Source: Paenibacillus phoenicis (GTDB taxonomy: Bacteria > Bacillota > Bacilli > Paenibacillales > Paenibacillaceae). From it: a stretch of DNA of 64,000 nt. Positions 51,162 through 63,691 of the stretch are shown piece by piece. The stretch's first letter is position 1, and every line of letters starts with the position of its first letter. Both the position numbers and the translations under genes were made by a program. The stretch lies in assembly GCF_034718895.1 (NCBI RefSeq), contig NZ_JAYERP010000001.1:1922001-1986000 (forward strand), written 5' to 3'. The notes beneath the pieces are model-generated. The model ran no database searches. It had not been told where the DNA came from and was given only the letters and a program-made list of their open reading frames with translations.

Positions 51162-52170
51162 CAGCCCCTGCTGGAGAGCCCTGCAAAAGTCAACCTAAAA
51201 TCTGTAAAAAGACAAACCCCGTGCCACGTAGGTACTGGGTTTGTTATATAATAAAAAGAAACCGAGAGAGATGGGACCATTGCTACAGTCTGCCAAACAA
51301 ATGACGGCATCTTTCCATGCCGAACTATACAAACTCATTCCCGAAGACCATCAATTGCGTAAAATTCATGAAGTCATCGACTTCTCTTTCATTCATGAAC
51401 TAGTTCGTTCTTCTTACTCTGAATATTATGGGAGACCGGCTAACGAGCCAGAGCTCCTGTTTCGTTTGCTGTTTTTGCAGGTTCTTACAATCTGTCCGAC
51501 GAACGGATGATCCAAGAAGCACAGGTAAACCTTGCTTATGCGGCAAAACGCCTATTCCGTGTCGTAGTCAAAAAGCATCCGAAGCTCGAAAAGAAACTCC
51601 CGCGGCTACCGGAACTGAAGAAAGATCAGGAGGATGCGGATTTCGTGATTTGCCCGGCAGGTGAGCACAGTATTCGTAAAGCTTTACAAGGAAGCAAGAA
51701 AAGTGGCGAAAGCCGTTCACTTGTCTTTTACTTCGATACGGAGAGGTGCAAGACTTGCCCGCTTAGAGAAGGTTGCTTGAAACCGGGAGCGAAAAGCAAG
51801 ACCTATTCCATTCGGATCGTGGCAGAGCACTTCAAGGAACAAATCGAATTTGAGAACAGTGATACGTTTAAAGAACGCATTCGCCGCCGACCGATCATTG
51901 AACATAAGAATGCCGAACTGAAAAGATTTCATGGGATGACCAAGGCCAAATACCGTGGTCTATTTCGCATGCGAATACAAGCCGTACTTACCGCTTTCGT
52001 GGTAAATTGTGAAGCGAATGGTAAAGCTGAAAGAACAAATACAGCCCGCCTCTTAAAGGAGAACGGACTGCATTTATTTGTTTTATGCCACATCTTAGTC
52101 GGAAGCCCCAGCGTCTTATGCCCTCAACCCAAAATGAGGGTGTTTTGCAGGGCTCTTCTGCTGGGGGTTG
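51162..52170 (+). mobile_element. IS1182-family element, internally deleted (1.0 kb)
   Basis: Terminal inverted repeats are clear: 51162-51188 (CAGCCCCTGCTGGAGAGCCC then TGCAAAA) and 52144-52170 in reverse, differing at a few positions. Full-length family members are about 1.6-1.8 kb; the middle of the transposase is gone. The right end stops 10 bp before the pyrE stop codon. Confidence 0.82.
51262..52150 (+). pseudogene. IS1182 transposase remnant
   Basis: N-terminal frame: SFHAELYKLIPEDHQLRKIH, EVIDFSFIHELVRSSYSEYY, GRPANEPELLFRLLFLQ. After a frameshift near 51480 it continues YNLSDERMIQEAQVNLAY, then jumps to the C-terminal half: KTCPLREGCLKPG (cysteine cluster) and RPIIEHKNAELKRFHGMTKA with the last catalytic Glu. 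The central part with the other DDE residues is deleted. Not functional. Confidence 0.85.
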
Positions 52171-52180
52171 CTAACATACA

Positions 52181-52825
52181 CTATGCATTTCCGAAGGAAG
52201 CCGGGTCTTGCCGCCAGGACTTTAATAGCTCCAGGTCTTCCGGCTGAATATCCCCGCGCTGTACGGCCACATCCATCAATGCCGTATAGTTGGATAAGGT
52301 TTGCAGCGGGATGTCGGCTTCAGCAAACGCCTGCACCGCTTTATCGAGCTGATAGCTGAAGATCGCCAGCACGGCCAACGGTTCTGCACCCGCATCACGC
52401 ACCGCCTGCGCCGCTTTGATCGAGCTGCCGCCGGTAGAGATCAAATCCTCGATGACGACGACCTTCTGCCCTGGCTTAATCAGGCCTTCGATTTGATTCT
52501 CCTTGCCATGTCCTTTCGCCTTATCGCGAATATAGGCCATCGGCAGCCCCAGCTTCTGCGCCGTAAACGCGGCATGCGGAATGCCGGCCGTAGCCGTTCC
52601 AGCGATCACCTCGGCCTCCGGATAGTCTTTACGGATCAGCGCGGCAAACGATTCAGCGATCAGATCGCGGATATGAGGATAGGACATCGTGAGACGGTTG
52701 TCGCAATAAATTGGCGATTTGATCCCGGAGGTCCAAGTAAACGGCTGATGCGGACGAAGCGCAACGGCTCCGATCTCCAGCAGGCTGCTGGCAATTTGCG
52801 CTTCGACGGATGGGGTATTTGTCAT
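52181..52825 (-). CDS. pyrE: Orotate phosphoribosyltransferase
   Basis: Transfers phosphoribose from PRPP to orotate, giving OMP. The protein is 214 aa, the usual length. The PRPP-binding loop is VVVIEDLISTGGSSIKA; FTWTSGIKSPIYCDNR and AGTATAGIPHAAFTA are family segments. It is the last gene of the pyr unit, one base after the pyrF stop. The IS1182 remnant lies immediately downstream but the C-terminus (WRQDPASFGNA) looks normal. Confidence 0.96.
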   Translation of the reverse strand: MTNTPSVEAQIASSLLEIGAVALRPHQPFTWTSGIKSPIYCDNRLTMSYPHIRDLIAESFAALIRKDYPEAEVIAGTATAGIPHAAFTAQKLGLPMAYIRDKAKGHGKENQIEGLIKPGQKVVVIEDLISTGGSSIKAAQAVRDAGAEPLAVLAIFSYQLDKAVQAFAEADIPLQTLSNYTALMDVAVQRGDIQPEDLELLKSWRQDPASFGNA

Positions 52826-52826
52826 G

Positions 52827-53555
52827 CTACATCATCTCCTTAATGATCGTCTCCGCGGCTTCACGCGGGTTGGGGGCGGCGATGATCGGGCGGGCAACGA
52901 CGATATAGTCCGTGCCTTGCGCCATCGCTTCGCCAGGGGTTAACGTGCGCGTTTGATCGCCTTTGGGGCTGTTCGCCGGACGAATCCCCGGTGTCACCGT
53001 CAGGAAGGCTTGTCCGCACTTCTCCTTAATTGCTGTAACCTCCAGCGGGGAGGCGACCACACCGTCCAAACCGGCTGAACGGGCCAGGTCCGCGTAATGC
53101 ACGACAGAGGCTTCGACTTCGCCCGGGATGCCGATCTGCTCATTCATCACTTGCTTGCTGGTGCTCGTCAGCTGCGTAACCGCGATGATCTTCGGCATCG
53201 CCAGCGACGGGTCGGCTTCCAACGCCGCCAACGCTCCTTCTTTCGCCGCCTTCATCATATCGAGCCCTCCGGCAGCATGCACGTTAAACAGATCTACGCC
53301 GAGCTTGGTGACGCTGTTGGCACCACCTCTTACGGTGTTGGGAATATCATGCATTTTAACATCGAGAAAAACGGAGTATCCCCGCTGCTTTAATTCCCGG
53401 ATCAGCTCCGGACCCGCCGCGTAGAATAGCTGCAGCCCCACCTTCATGAAGCAAGGGATGCCTTCCAGCTCCTTCAGCAGCTTCCGCGCCTGCTCCGCAT
53501 CAGGGACATCGAGGCCCACGATCAGCTTCCCGGCCGCTTCTTCAAACGAACGCAA
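52827..53555 (-). CDS. pyrF: Orotidine-5'-phosphate decarboxylase
   Basis: Decarboxylates OMP to UMP. The protein is 242 aa from a TTG at 53555, nine bases after GGAGG; the longer ATG frame starting at 53594 runs through a hairpin and is unlikely. Active-site blocks: LIVGLDVPDAEQ, the catalytic VFLDVKMHDIPNTV (Lys-Asp array), GLDGVVASPLE and VTPGIRP. It is the penultimate gene of the unit, separated from carB by copy C of the four-arm element. Confidence 0.95.
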   Translation of the reverse strand: MRSFEEAAGKLIVGLDVPDAEQARKLLKELEGIPCFMKVGLQLFYAAGPELIRELKQRGYSVFLDVKMHDIPNTVRGGANSVTKLGVDLFNVHAAGGLDMMKAAKEGALAALEADPSLAMPKIIAVTQLTSTSKQVMNEQIGIPGEVEASVVHYADLARSAGLDGVVASPLEVTAIKEKCGQAFLTVTPGIRPANSPKGDQTRTLTPGEAMAQGTDYIVVARPIIAAPNPREAAETIIKEMM

Positions 53556-53567
53556 ATCCGCTCTCCT

Positions 53568-53613
53568 CCATTCATGCTTGCGGCTCCGAAGCATCCTGCT
53601 TCCGAGCCGCCTT
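53568..53613. terminator. Strong hairpin upstream of pyrF
   Basis: GCGGCTCCGAAGC-ATCCT-GCTTCCGAGCCGC with CTTTTTCTTT on the plus strand. It looks like a plus-strand terminator but sits in the pyrF leader; on the minus strand it has no T-run and may act as an RNA processing or stabilising hairpin. Confidence 0.55.
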
Positions 53614-53626
53614 TTTCTTTGTCCTC

Positions 53627-53810
53627 TAACAGACCTGAGAGACCTTATTTATCCATTTCCCGGCTATTTCCCGCTGTAACGGACTCCATGGACTTTATTC
53701 AGCCCTCATGGAGCCACTCAGCTGCGATTTAAGCGAAATAAGGTCTCCTCGGTCCGTTAGAAATCACCATACGCTTAAAATCAGGTCAATAACGCCTCTG
53801 GTGTCCGTTA
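53627..53810. repeat. Four-arm intergenic palindromic element, copy C
   Basis: 184 bp inside the pyr operon: TAACAGAC at 53627 (one mismatch to the arm), TAACGGAC at 53677, GTCCGTTA at 53752 and 53803. It shares GACCTTATTT, ATTTCCCGGCTATTTCCCG and GAAATAAGGTC with copies A and B. Confidence 0.85.
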
Positions 53811-53820
53811 GCGCCTGCGA

Positions 53821-57033
<3,213 letters not shown>

Positions 57034-57037
57034 TGAT

Positions 57038-58174
57038 TTACAGTTCTCCTTTCGCAGCGGCCATCAGTTCGGCTTGGCGAGGCTTTTGCGGATTTTGCCG
57101 CTTGTGCTCGCGGATCATCTCGATGAATCGGTCGAACAGGTAGCTGTTATCGTACGGTCCCGGTGCCGCCTCTGGGTGGTATTGCACAGAGAAGGCCGGG
57201 TATTTCTTATGCTTCAAGCCTTCGATGGTTTTGTCATTGTTGTTGATATGCGTCACTTCCAGCTCCGTCCCCGCGATGGACGCTTCGTTGACGGTGTATC
57301 CATGGTTTTGCGACGTGATGTAGCAGCGGCCGGTGGCCAGCTCTTTCACCGGGTGGTTCCCGCCGCGATGGCCAAATTTCAGCTTTTCCGTATCGGCGCC
57401 GCAGGCGAGGGCAAACAGCTGGTGACCCAGGCAAATGCCGAAGATCGGGTATTCGCCAAGCAGCTCGGAAATCATCTTCACCGCATGCGGCACGTCTTTC
57501 GGGTCCCCCGGTCCGTTCGACAGCTGGATCCCGTCTGGATGCAGGCGGCGGATTTCATCCGCGGTCGTATCATGCGGGACGATCACCACGTCGCAGTCGC
57601 GTTTGTTCAGCTCGCGCAGAATGCCGCTTTTCGCGCCGAAGTCGACCAGCACGATGCGTTCCTTCGAGCCGGGACTGCTGTACACGTGCTTCGTCGAGGT
57701 TTGCGCCACTTGATTGCGCAGCTCGGCGATGCTGGTCGCCAGCATCATTTCTTTTAATTCCTCCACCGATTTATTTGAGGTCGTCAAAATCCCTCTCATC
57801 GTCCCCTGATGGCGGATAAGTCGCGTCAGCATGCGCGTATCGATGTCGGCAATGCCGGGAATTCCGTATTCCTTCAGCAGGTCACCCAAATTGTACTGTG
57901 CCCGCCAGTTGCTTGGGGTCGGTTCATAGCGGCGAACGACAAAGCCGTGGATCGACGGCGTAATCGATTCAAAGTCATCGCGCGAAATGCCGTAGTTCCC
58001 GATCAGCGGATACGTCATCGTAACGATTTGTCCGCAATAGGAAGGATCCGACAGCACCTCTTGGTACCCCGTAATTCCCGTATTAAAAACGACCTCGCCG
58101 GTTTTGTCTCCTTCCGCTCCGAATGAGGTTCCGGTAAACAACGTGCCGTCCTCCAACAATAGTCTTGCCTGCAT
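57038..58174 (-). CDS. carA: Carbamoyl-phosphate synthase small chain (glutaminase)
   Basis: Class I glutamine amidotransferase subunit delivering ammonia to CarB. The protein is 378 aa. N-terminal CPSase domain: [20 protein letters not shown], then SNGPGDPKD and the nucleophile region [19 protein letters not shown] with Cys, and the His-Glu pair in [13 protein letters not shown]. Gene order pyrC-carA-carB marks it as pyrAA. Confidence 0.97.
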   Translation of the reverse strand: MQARLLLEDGTLFTGTSFGAEGDKTGEVVFNTGITGYQEVLSDPSYCGQIVTMTYPLIGNYGISRDDFESITPSIHGFVVRRYEPTPSNWRAQYNLGDLLKEYGIPGIADIDTRMLTRLIRHQGTMRGILTTSNKSVEELKEMMLATSIAELRNQVAQTSTKHVYSSPGSKERIVLVDFGAKSGILRELNKRDCDVVIVPHDTTADEIRRLHPDGIQLSNGPGDPKDVPHAVKMISELLGEYPIFGICLGHQLFALACGADTEKLKFGHRGGNHPVKELATGRCYITSQNHGYTVNEASIAGTELEVTHINNNDKTIEGLKHKKYPAFSVQYHPEAAPGPYDNSYLFDRFIEMIREHKRQNPQKPRQAELMAAAKGEL

Positions 58175-58226
58175 CCTGAAGCACTCCTTTATCCATAAGC
58201 TTAACTACTATTTTCTTATCCGCCCG

Positions 58227-59534
58227 TTAACGGGTCAGTTCTCGTTCATCGTTCCATACCAGTCTTCCTCGGACGATCGTTGCGACCGGCCAGCCCTTCA
58301 GCTTCCAACCGGCAAACGGGGTGTTGCGTCCCTTTGAGGCGAAGTCCTCAGGATCAACCGTCCGTTCCGCCTCCAGATCAACGATCGTCAGATCCGCTGG
58401 AGCTCCTGGAACCAAACGTCCGGCTTCCAGGCCAAACACCCGCGCCGGATCCGCAGTCATCCGCTGCACCAGCATCTCCAGACTCCAGCGGCCAGTTGCC
58501 ACAAACTTCGTATACAGCAGCGGGAAGGCCGTCTCAAAACCAACGATGCCAAACGGTGCCAGCTGCATGCCTTTCGCTTTTTCCTCTTCGCTGTGCGGAG
58601 CATGGTCCGTTACGATGATGTCGATCGTGCCGTCCTCCAGCGCGGCGATGCAGGCTTCCACATCTCGGCGGGAACGCAGCGGCGGGTTCATTTTCCAGTT
58701 GGCATCCAATCCGGGGATATCCTCCTCCGACAAAACCAGATGGTGCGGACACACCTCCGCGGTGACGTTGATGCCAAGCTGCTTCGCCTGACGAATCAGC
58801 CGAATCGACTGCTCCGTGCTGACGTGGCACACATGGTAGTGAACCCCGGTCGCTTCCGCCAGCAAAATATCCCGCCCGACATGAATCGCCTCCGATTCGT
58901 TCGGGATCCCTTTCAGTCCGTGCTTGCGGGCGAATTCCCCTTCAGCCACCGGCGCACCTTCCACCAGTGAATTGTCTTCGCAGTGGGCAATCACCGGCAT
59001 CCCAAGCGCAGCGGCCTGCCGCATCGCATCCTTCATCATTTGCGCGCTTTGCACGCCCACGCCGTCATCGGTGAAGCCGATAGCACCGGCCTCTTTCAAA
59101 GCGGCAAAGTCCGTCAGCTCGCGGCCCAGCTCGCTTTTGGTGATCGCCGCATAAGGCAGCACGTTCACCAGCCCGGCTTCCTCAGCCTTCTGCTTCACAT
59201 AGCGGACTGTGTCCGGATTGTCGGTCACCGGCCGAGTGTTCGGCATGCAAGCGATGGTGGTGAATCCCCCTTTCGCTGCCGAACGCGAACCGCTTTCGAT
59301 CGTTTCTTTATGTTCATACCCCGGTTCCCGCAAATGGACGTGCATATCGATAAATCCCGGAGTGACCAGTCTGCCTCCTGCATCGATCACCTGCGTCCCT
59401 TCCTCGGCGACCGGCTGCTCAATGGGTCCGGTTTTCTCGATGTTCGAGATCACTCCGTTTTCGATGACGATTTGAGCGAATTCTTGTTCTCCTTGTTCGT
59501 TTAAGATCTTGGCATTCATTACGACAAGCCGCAT
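58227..59534 (-). CDS. pyrC: Dihydroorotase (class I)
   Basis: Zinc amidohydrolase cyclising carbamoyl-aspartate to dihydroorotate. The protein is 435 aa. Metal motif DMHVHLREPGYEHKET, FTTIACMPNTRPVTDNPDTV, later metal ligands in MPVIAHCEDNS and YHVCHVST, and IIVTDHAPHSEEEK with the catalytic Asp. GGGGGGAG precedes the ATG at 59534. It lies between pyrB and carA in the operon. Confidence 0.96.
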   Translation of the reverse strand: MRLVVMNAKILNEQGEQEFAQIVIENGVISNIEKTGPIEQPVAEEGTQVIDAGGRLVTPGFIDMHVHLREPGYEHKETIESGSRSAAKGGFTTIACMPNTRPVTDNPDTVRYVKQKAEEAGLVNVLPYAAITKSELGRELTDFAALKEAGAIGFTDDGVGVQSAQMMKDAMRQAAALGMPVIAHCEDNSLVEGAPVAEGEFARKHGLKGIPNESEAIHVGRDILLAEATGVHYHVCHVSTEQSIRLIRQAKQLGINVTAEVCPHHLVLSEEDIPGLDANWKMNPPLRSRRDVEACIAALEDGTIDIIVTDHAPHSEEEKAKGMQLAPFGIVGFETAFPLLYTKFVATGRWSLEMLVQRMTADPARVFGLEAGRLVPGAPADLTIVDLEAERTVDPEDFASKGRNTPFAGWKLKGWPVATIVRGRLVWNDERELTR

Positions 59535-59625
59535 TCTGTTTTCTCCCCCCGCTGATTTTGAAGTACGATCCGAAAAATAACGTCCATCGCCCGTCGCCTA
59601 AGCTTCCAGGCACTCTACCTATTTG

Positions 59626-60537
59626 CTACAGCAAAGCGCGTTCCAGAACCGCCATGCGGATTGGAACCCCGTTTTGCATCTGCTTGAAGATGCGGGATTG
59701 CGGGTGCTCCACCACCGCATCGTCGATCTCAACGCCCCGGTTCACTGGTGCCGGGTGCATGATCAGCGCGTGCGGCGCAAGGCTCGCGGCCCGCTCCTCC
59801 GTCAAGCCGTAATGCAGTCGATATTCTTCGGCCGACTTAATCAGCCCGCCAACATGGCGTTCCAGCTGCACTCGCAGCATCATCACCACATCGGCGCAAA
59901 GCGCTTCGTCCATCGGAACGTAAGGCGCATACGCGCTGAGCTCCGGTGCTTGCATATTGTCCGGCGCGCACAGCTTCACTTCGGCGCCGAATTTTTGCAG
60001 CGCCCACAGATTCGAACGTGCAACCCGGCTATGCTTGATATCCCCGATGATCGATACCTTCAGCCCGCCGAGTTCCCCGAAGTGCTGCCTCATCGTATAT
60101 AGATCCAGCAGCGCTTGCGTCGGATGCTCATTGTTGCCGTCTCCGGCATTCACCAGCGGTACCGATACCCGCTTCGCCAACTCCTCCAGCACACCGATCG
60201 GCTTCAACCGGATCACCCCGGCGTCAATCCCCATCGATTCCAACGTGCGAACCGTGTCGTAAATCGACTCGCCTTTCTCTACGCTGGAGGCGGCTGCCGC
60301 GAAGTTCAGCACCTGGGCACCCAGCCGTTTCTCTGCCATCTCAAACGAGAAGCGGGTGCGCGTACTGTTTTCGAAAAACATATTCGCAACAAAGTGCTCC
60401 TTCAGCACCGGAATCATCTTCTCTTCCTTGGCATCCCAATAGGCGGCCCGGTCGAGAATCGAGGAAATTTCCGCTGTGCTTAAATCCTTCAGCCCGAGGA
60501 GGCTGCGTTCTTTCAGTGCGGTTGCGGTCAGCGCCAT
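59626..60537 (-). CDS. pyrB: Aspartate carbamoyltransferase catalytic chain
   Basis: Joins carbamoyl phosphate and aspartate, the committed step. The protein is 303 aa from the ATG at 60537, set by GGGAGGGG upstream (an in-frame ATG 17 codons earlier lies inside pyrR). FFENSTRTRFSFEMAEKRLG binds carbamoyl phosphate, NEHPTQALLDLYT and HSRVARSNLWAL follow. There is no regulatory chain nearby, as usual in Firmicutes. It is almost contiguous with pyrR (one base gap). Confidence 0.97.
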   Translation of the reverse strand: MALTATALKERSLLGLKDLSTAEISSILDRAAYWDAKEEKMIPVLKEHFVANMFFENSTRTRFSFEMAEKRLGAQVLNFAAAASSVEKGESIYDTVRTLESMGIDAGVIRLKPIGVLEELAKRVSVPLVNAGDGNNEHPTQALLDLYTMRQHFGELGGLKVSIIGDIKHSRVARSNLWALQKFGAEVKLCAPDNMQAPELSAYAPYVPMDEALCADVVMMLRVQLERHVGGLIKSAEEYRLHYGLTEERAASLAPHALIMHPAPVNRGVEIDDAVVEHPQSRIFKQMQNGVPIRMAVLERALL

Positions 60538-60538
60538 C

Positions 60539-61299
<761 letters not shown>

Positions 61300-61318
61300 G
61301 TGCTTATGGTTTACATGA

Positions 61319-61347
61319 ATTATGACAGAATGAAAATAGCCTGTCAA
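61319..61347 (-). promoter_or_regulatory. Promoter of the pyr operon
   Basis: Minus strand TTGACA (61347-61342) and CATAAT (61324-61319) with a 17-bp spacer, just upstream of the attenuator. Confidence 0.82.
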
Positions 61348-61618
61348 GACACCCTGCCGAGTTGGTAACCCCCCGATGCTAAGGTTGATTCATCTCCCGT
61401 GTTGAAGCCTGCTGTGATGCAGTTTTTAATAATTATACATTCAATGTTATATTTATTCAACCTTTAGTTTTCCCGGCTTATCCTTGATCTAAAGCTGGTT
61501 AATCAGCGCTCACTCCGTTCCTGATCTCTGTATAATCTCCCTAACATTCTGAATATTTAACCGGGATTCCAGGTGATGTAGGACAGCAAGGCCATAACGC
61601 AGAACAGGAGACTTGACG

Positions 61619-61801
61619 TAACGCTGATCAGAAACGCTATTTGGAGAAAAATGGGGCCTCATGCAACGTAACGCTTACAGGGGAGCTTATTTGCGATTTT
61701 TCAGTGCAAATGAGGTAGGTTTTGCCTAAATAAGACAGCTGGCCAGCGTTAAACGTAAAAATCTATGATTTTCGCCAAAATAAGCATTCTGGCAAGCGTT
61801 A
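61619..61801. repeat. Four-arm intergenic element, variant copy D
   Basis: 183 bp with TAACGCT at 61619 and 61669 and AGCGTTA at 61745 and 61795, again 50 bp apart within each pair, and internal GCTTATTT...AAATAAG. Arm sequence differs from copies A-C, but length, arm order and spacing are the same. It lies between the pyr promoter and the dapL terminator. Confidence 0.7.
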
Positions 61802-61916
61802 GAGCAAAAGCGGCACCGGCATCGGCATCAACAACAGCAACAGCAACAGCAGCAGTAACCAGTAGCTGCAACAGCAAAACCAACATCAGCATCAGCAGAA
61901 CCCATCAGCACCACAG

Positions 61917-62036
61917 CAGCAACAACATCAGCAACAGCATCAGCAACAACATCAGCAACAACATCAGCAACAACATCAGCAACAACATCAGCAACAACAT
62001 CAGCAACAACATCAGCAACAACATCAGCAACAGCAT
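61917..62036 (+). repeat. 12-bp tandem repeat (CAGCAACAACAT)x10
   Basis: Ten contiguous 12-mers, two of them with CAGCAACAGCAT, embedded in a wider CAA/CAG/CAT-rich tract from about 61820 to 62160. One plus-strand frame reads (QQQH)n between in-frame TAG codons near 61863 and at 62046 with no ATG, so it is either a decayed Q/H-rich protein or non-coding microsatellite. 61377-61618 upstream holds no gene I can support. Confidence 0.9.
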
Positions 62037-62194
62037 AATCAACAGTAGCCCCCAGCTCCAGCAGAACCTGCACAGCACCGGCACACCACCACTAGCATCA
62101 AAAGCATCAGAATCAGCAACACAAACACCAACACTAGTATCAGCCACCAGCAGCAACAGCGGAATCCTCAAATCACACATCCTCCACACAAATC

Positions 62195-62229
62195 AAAAAA
62201 CGCCCCTTGGATCAACCCAAGAGGCGTTA
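62195..62229 (-). terminator. Terminator of dapL
   Basis: Minus strand AACGCCTCTTGG-GTTGAT-CCAAGGGGCGTT followed by TTTT, 18 bp past the stop. Confidence 0.88.
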
Positions 62230-62246
62230 TGGTCTAATTTCTTCTC

Positions 62247-63500
62247 TTAAAAAATAAACTTCAAATCGCCAAGGCGGCGTTTGATTTCGGAAATGACGCG
62301 GCGTTCTTCTTCTTCACCGTCGGCGATAAACGTCACGGAGAACCGCACGTAATGGCCGGCATCGTCCCACGGCACCGTGGAAATCAGCTTCTCCCGGATC
62401 AAGAACTGCGAGAAGTCTTCGGCCGTCTCAAACGTTGGTCCGCCTTCCACACCCTTCGGCGCTTGCACATAGAGAAAGAACGATCCCTTCGGCTTCTTCG
62501 CCTTAAAGCCCAAGTCGTTAAGGGCGTTCACCAGCAGCTCGTGGCGGCGCGAATATTTCTCAGCGATGCGCTCCGTGATTTCCGGATGGGCCAGCCCGTA
62601 AGCTGCCGCTTTCTGAATTGCGATAAACTGGCCGGAATCGTTGTTGTCCTTCACGTCGCTGAACGCTTTAATGATCAGCGGGTTGCCGGCAACAAACCCG
62701 ATTCTCCACCCCGTCATGTTGTACGACTTGGATAAGGAGTGCAGCTCGACACCTACGTCCTTCGCCCCTGGCACGGACAAGAAGCTCAGCGGCTTCAAGC
62801 CGTCATAAGTCAAAGCAGCATACGGTGCATCGTGTACGATCACGACATGATATTTCTTCGCCCAGTCCACGACTTTGGCAAAAAACTCCTTTGTCGCGCT
62901 CGCGCCCGTCGGATTGTTCGGGTAATTCAAATACATCAGCTTGGCCTTACGTGCGATCTCTTCCGGAATCGCGTCCAAATCCGGCAGGAAGTCATTTTCC
63001 TCCGTCAACGGCACCGTATAAACCTCGCCGCCCAAATACTTCGTATGGGTCCCGATAATCGGGTAACCCGGCACGGTCATAATCGTGATATCACCAGGAT
63101 TGATGAAGCAAGAAGGCAGCATGGCGATCGCCGGCTTGGAGCCGATCGAGTGCACCACTTCCGTAACCGGATCGATGCCTTCAACGCCAAAAACATCATG
63201 AAGATACTTTGCCGCCGCTTCCTTGAACTCGGCGATACCGTTGTCAGCGTACCCGCGGTTCTCGCGTTTCGCTGCTTCCTCCGCCAGCTTGGCCACGATG
63301 CCCGCATCGGCCATGTCGTCCGGTTCGCCGACGCCCATGTCGATCAGCTCAATATCAGGAAAATCCTTCTTCGCAGCTGCTTTGGCACGTTTGATTTTCT
63401 CAAATTTATAAATAGCGGTGTCTTTGCCGTAATTTGCCCCGCCAATGCGCTCTGCAAATTGCTGTTGAATATAAGTTTCCTGTCCATTCAGCGTACTCAT
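62247..63500 (-). CDS. dapL: LL-diaminopimelate aminotransferase
   Basis: PLP aminotransferase converting tetrahydrodipicolinate to LL-diaminopimelate in one step for lysine and peptidoglycan synthesis. The protein is 417 aa. FPDIELIDMGVGEPDDMADA opens the fold, LNYPNNPTGASA binds substrate, the Schiff-base lysine is in ELHSLSKSYNMTGWRIGFVA, and the C-terminal arginine region is VRFSVTFIADGEEEE. A GGAG site lies about 14 bases before the ATG at 63500, slightly far. A plain aspartate aminotransferase of the same fold is the alternative, but the DapL-type head fits better. Confidence 0.88.
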   Translation of the reverse strand: MSTLNGQETYIQQQFAERIGGANYGKDTAIYKFEKIKRAKAAAKKDFPDIELIDMGVGEPDDMADAGIVAKLAEEAAKRENRGYADNGIAEFKEAAAKYLHDVFGVEGIDPVTEVVHSIGSKPAIAMLPSCFINPGDITIMTVPGYPIIGTHTKYLGGEVYTVPLTEENDFLPDLDAIPEEIARKAKLMYLNYPNNPTGASATKEFFAKVVDWAKKYHVVIVHDAPYAALTYDGLKPLSFLSVPGAKDVGVELHSLSKSYNMTGWRIGFVAGNPLIIKAFSDVKDNNDSGQFIAIQKAAAYGLAHPEITERIAEKYSRRHELLVNALNDLGFKAKKPKGSFFLYVQAPKGVEGGPTFETAEDFSQFLIREKLISTVPWDDAGHYVRFSVTFIADGEEEERRVISEIKRRLGDLKFIF

Positions 63501-63691
63501 CTCAAACGTCCATCTCCTTCGTATTCATGAAAAAATCCATCCTCAAATGGTTCGAACTCGCACTTTAAATATGCAGGAATTCGGCCTATTTAGAGAATGG
63601 ATTAATCACCTGATCGTTTGTACTTTTTGATCAAGCTGTCTCCTGGAGGTGAACATTTTATAGGTTAAACAACCATTTCTGAACAATTTTC

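Noticed and set aside
61917..62036. CRISPR array
   Set aside because: The 12-bp units are contiguous without spacers and no cas genes are present.
61765..62250. A 161-aa Ser/Asn/Ile-rich frame and the Leu/Met-rich minus frames through the tandem repeat
   Set aside because: They are translations of a CAN repeat in non-Q/H frames, without ribosome sites, and run into the dapL terminator.
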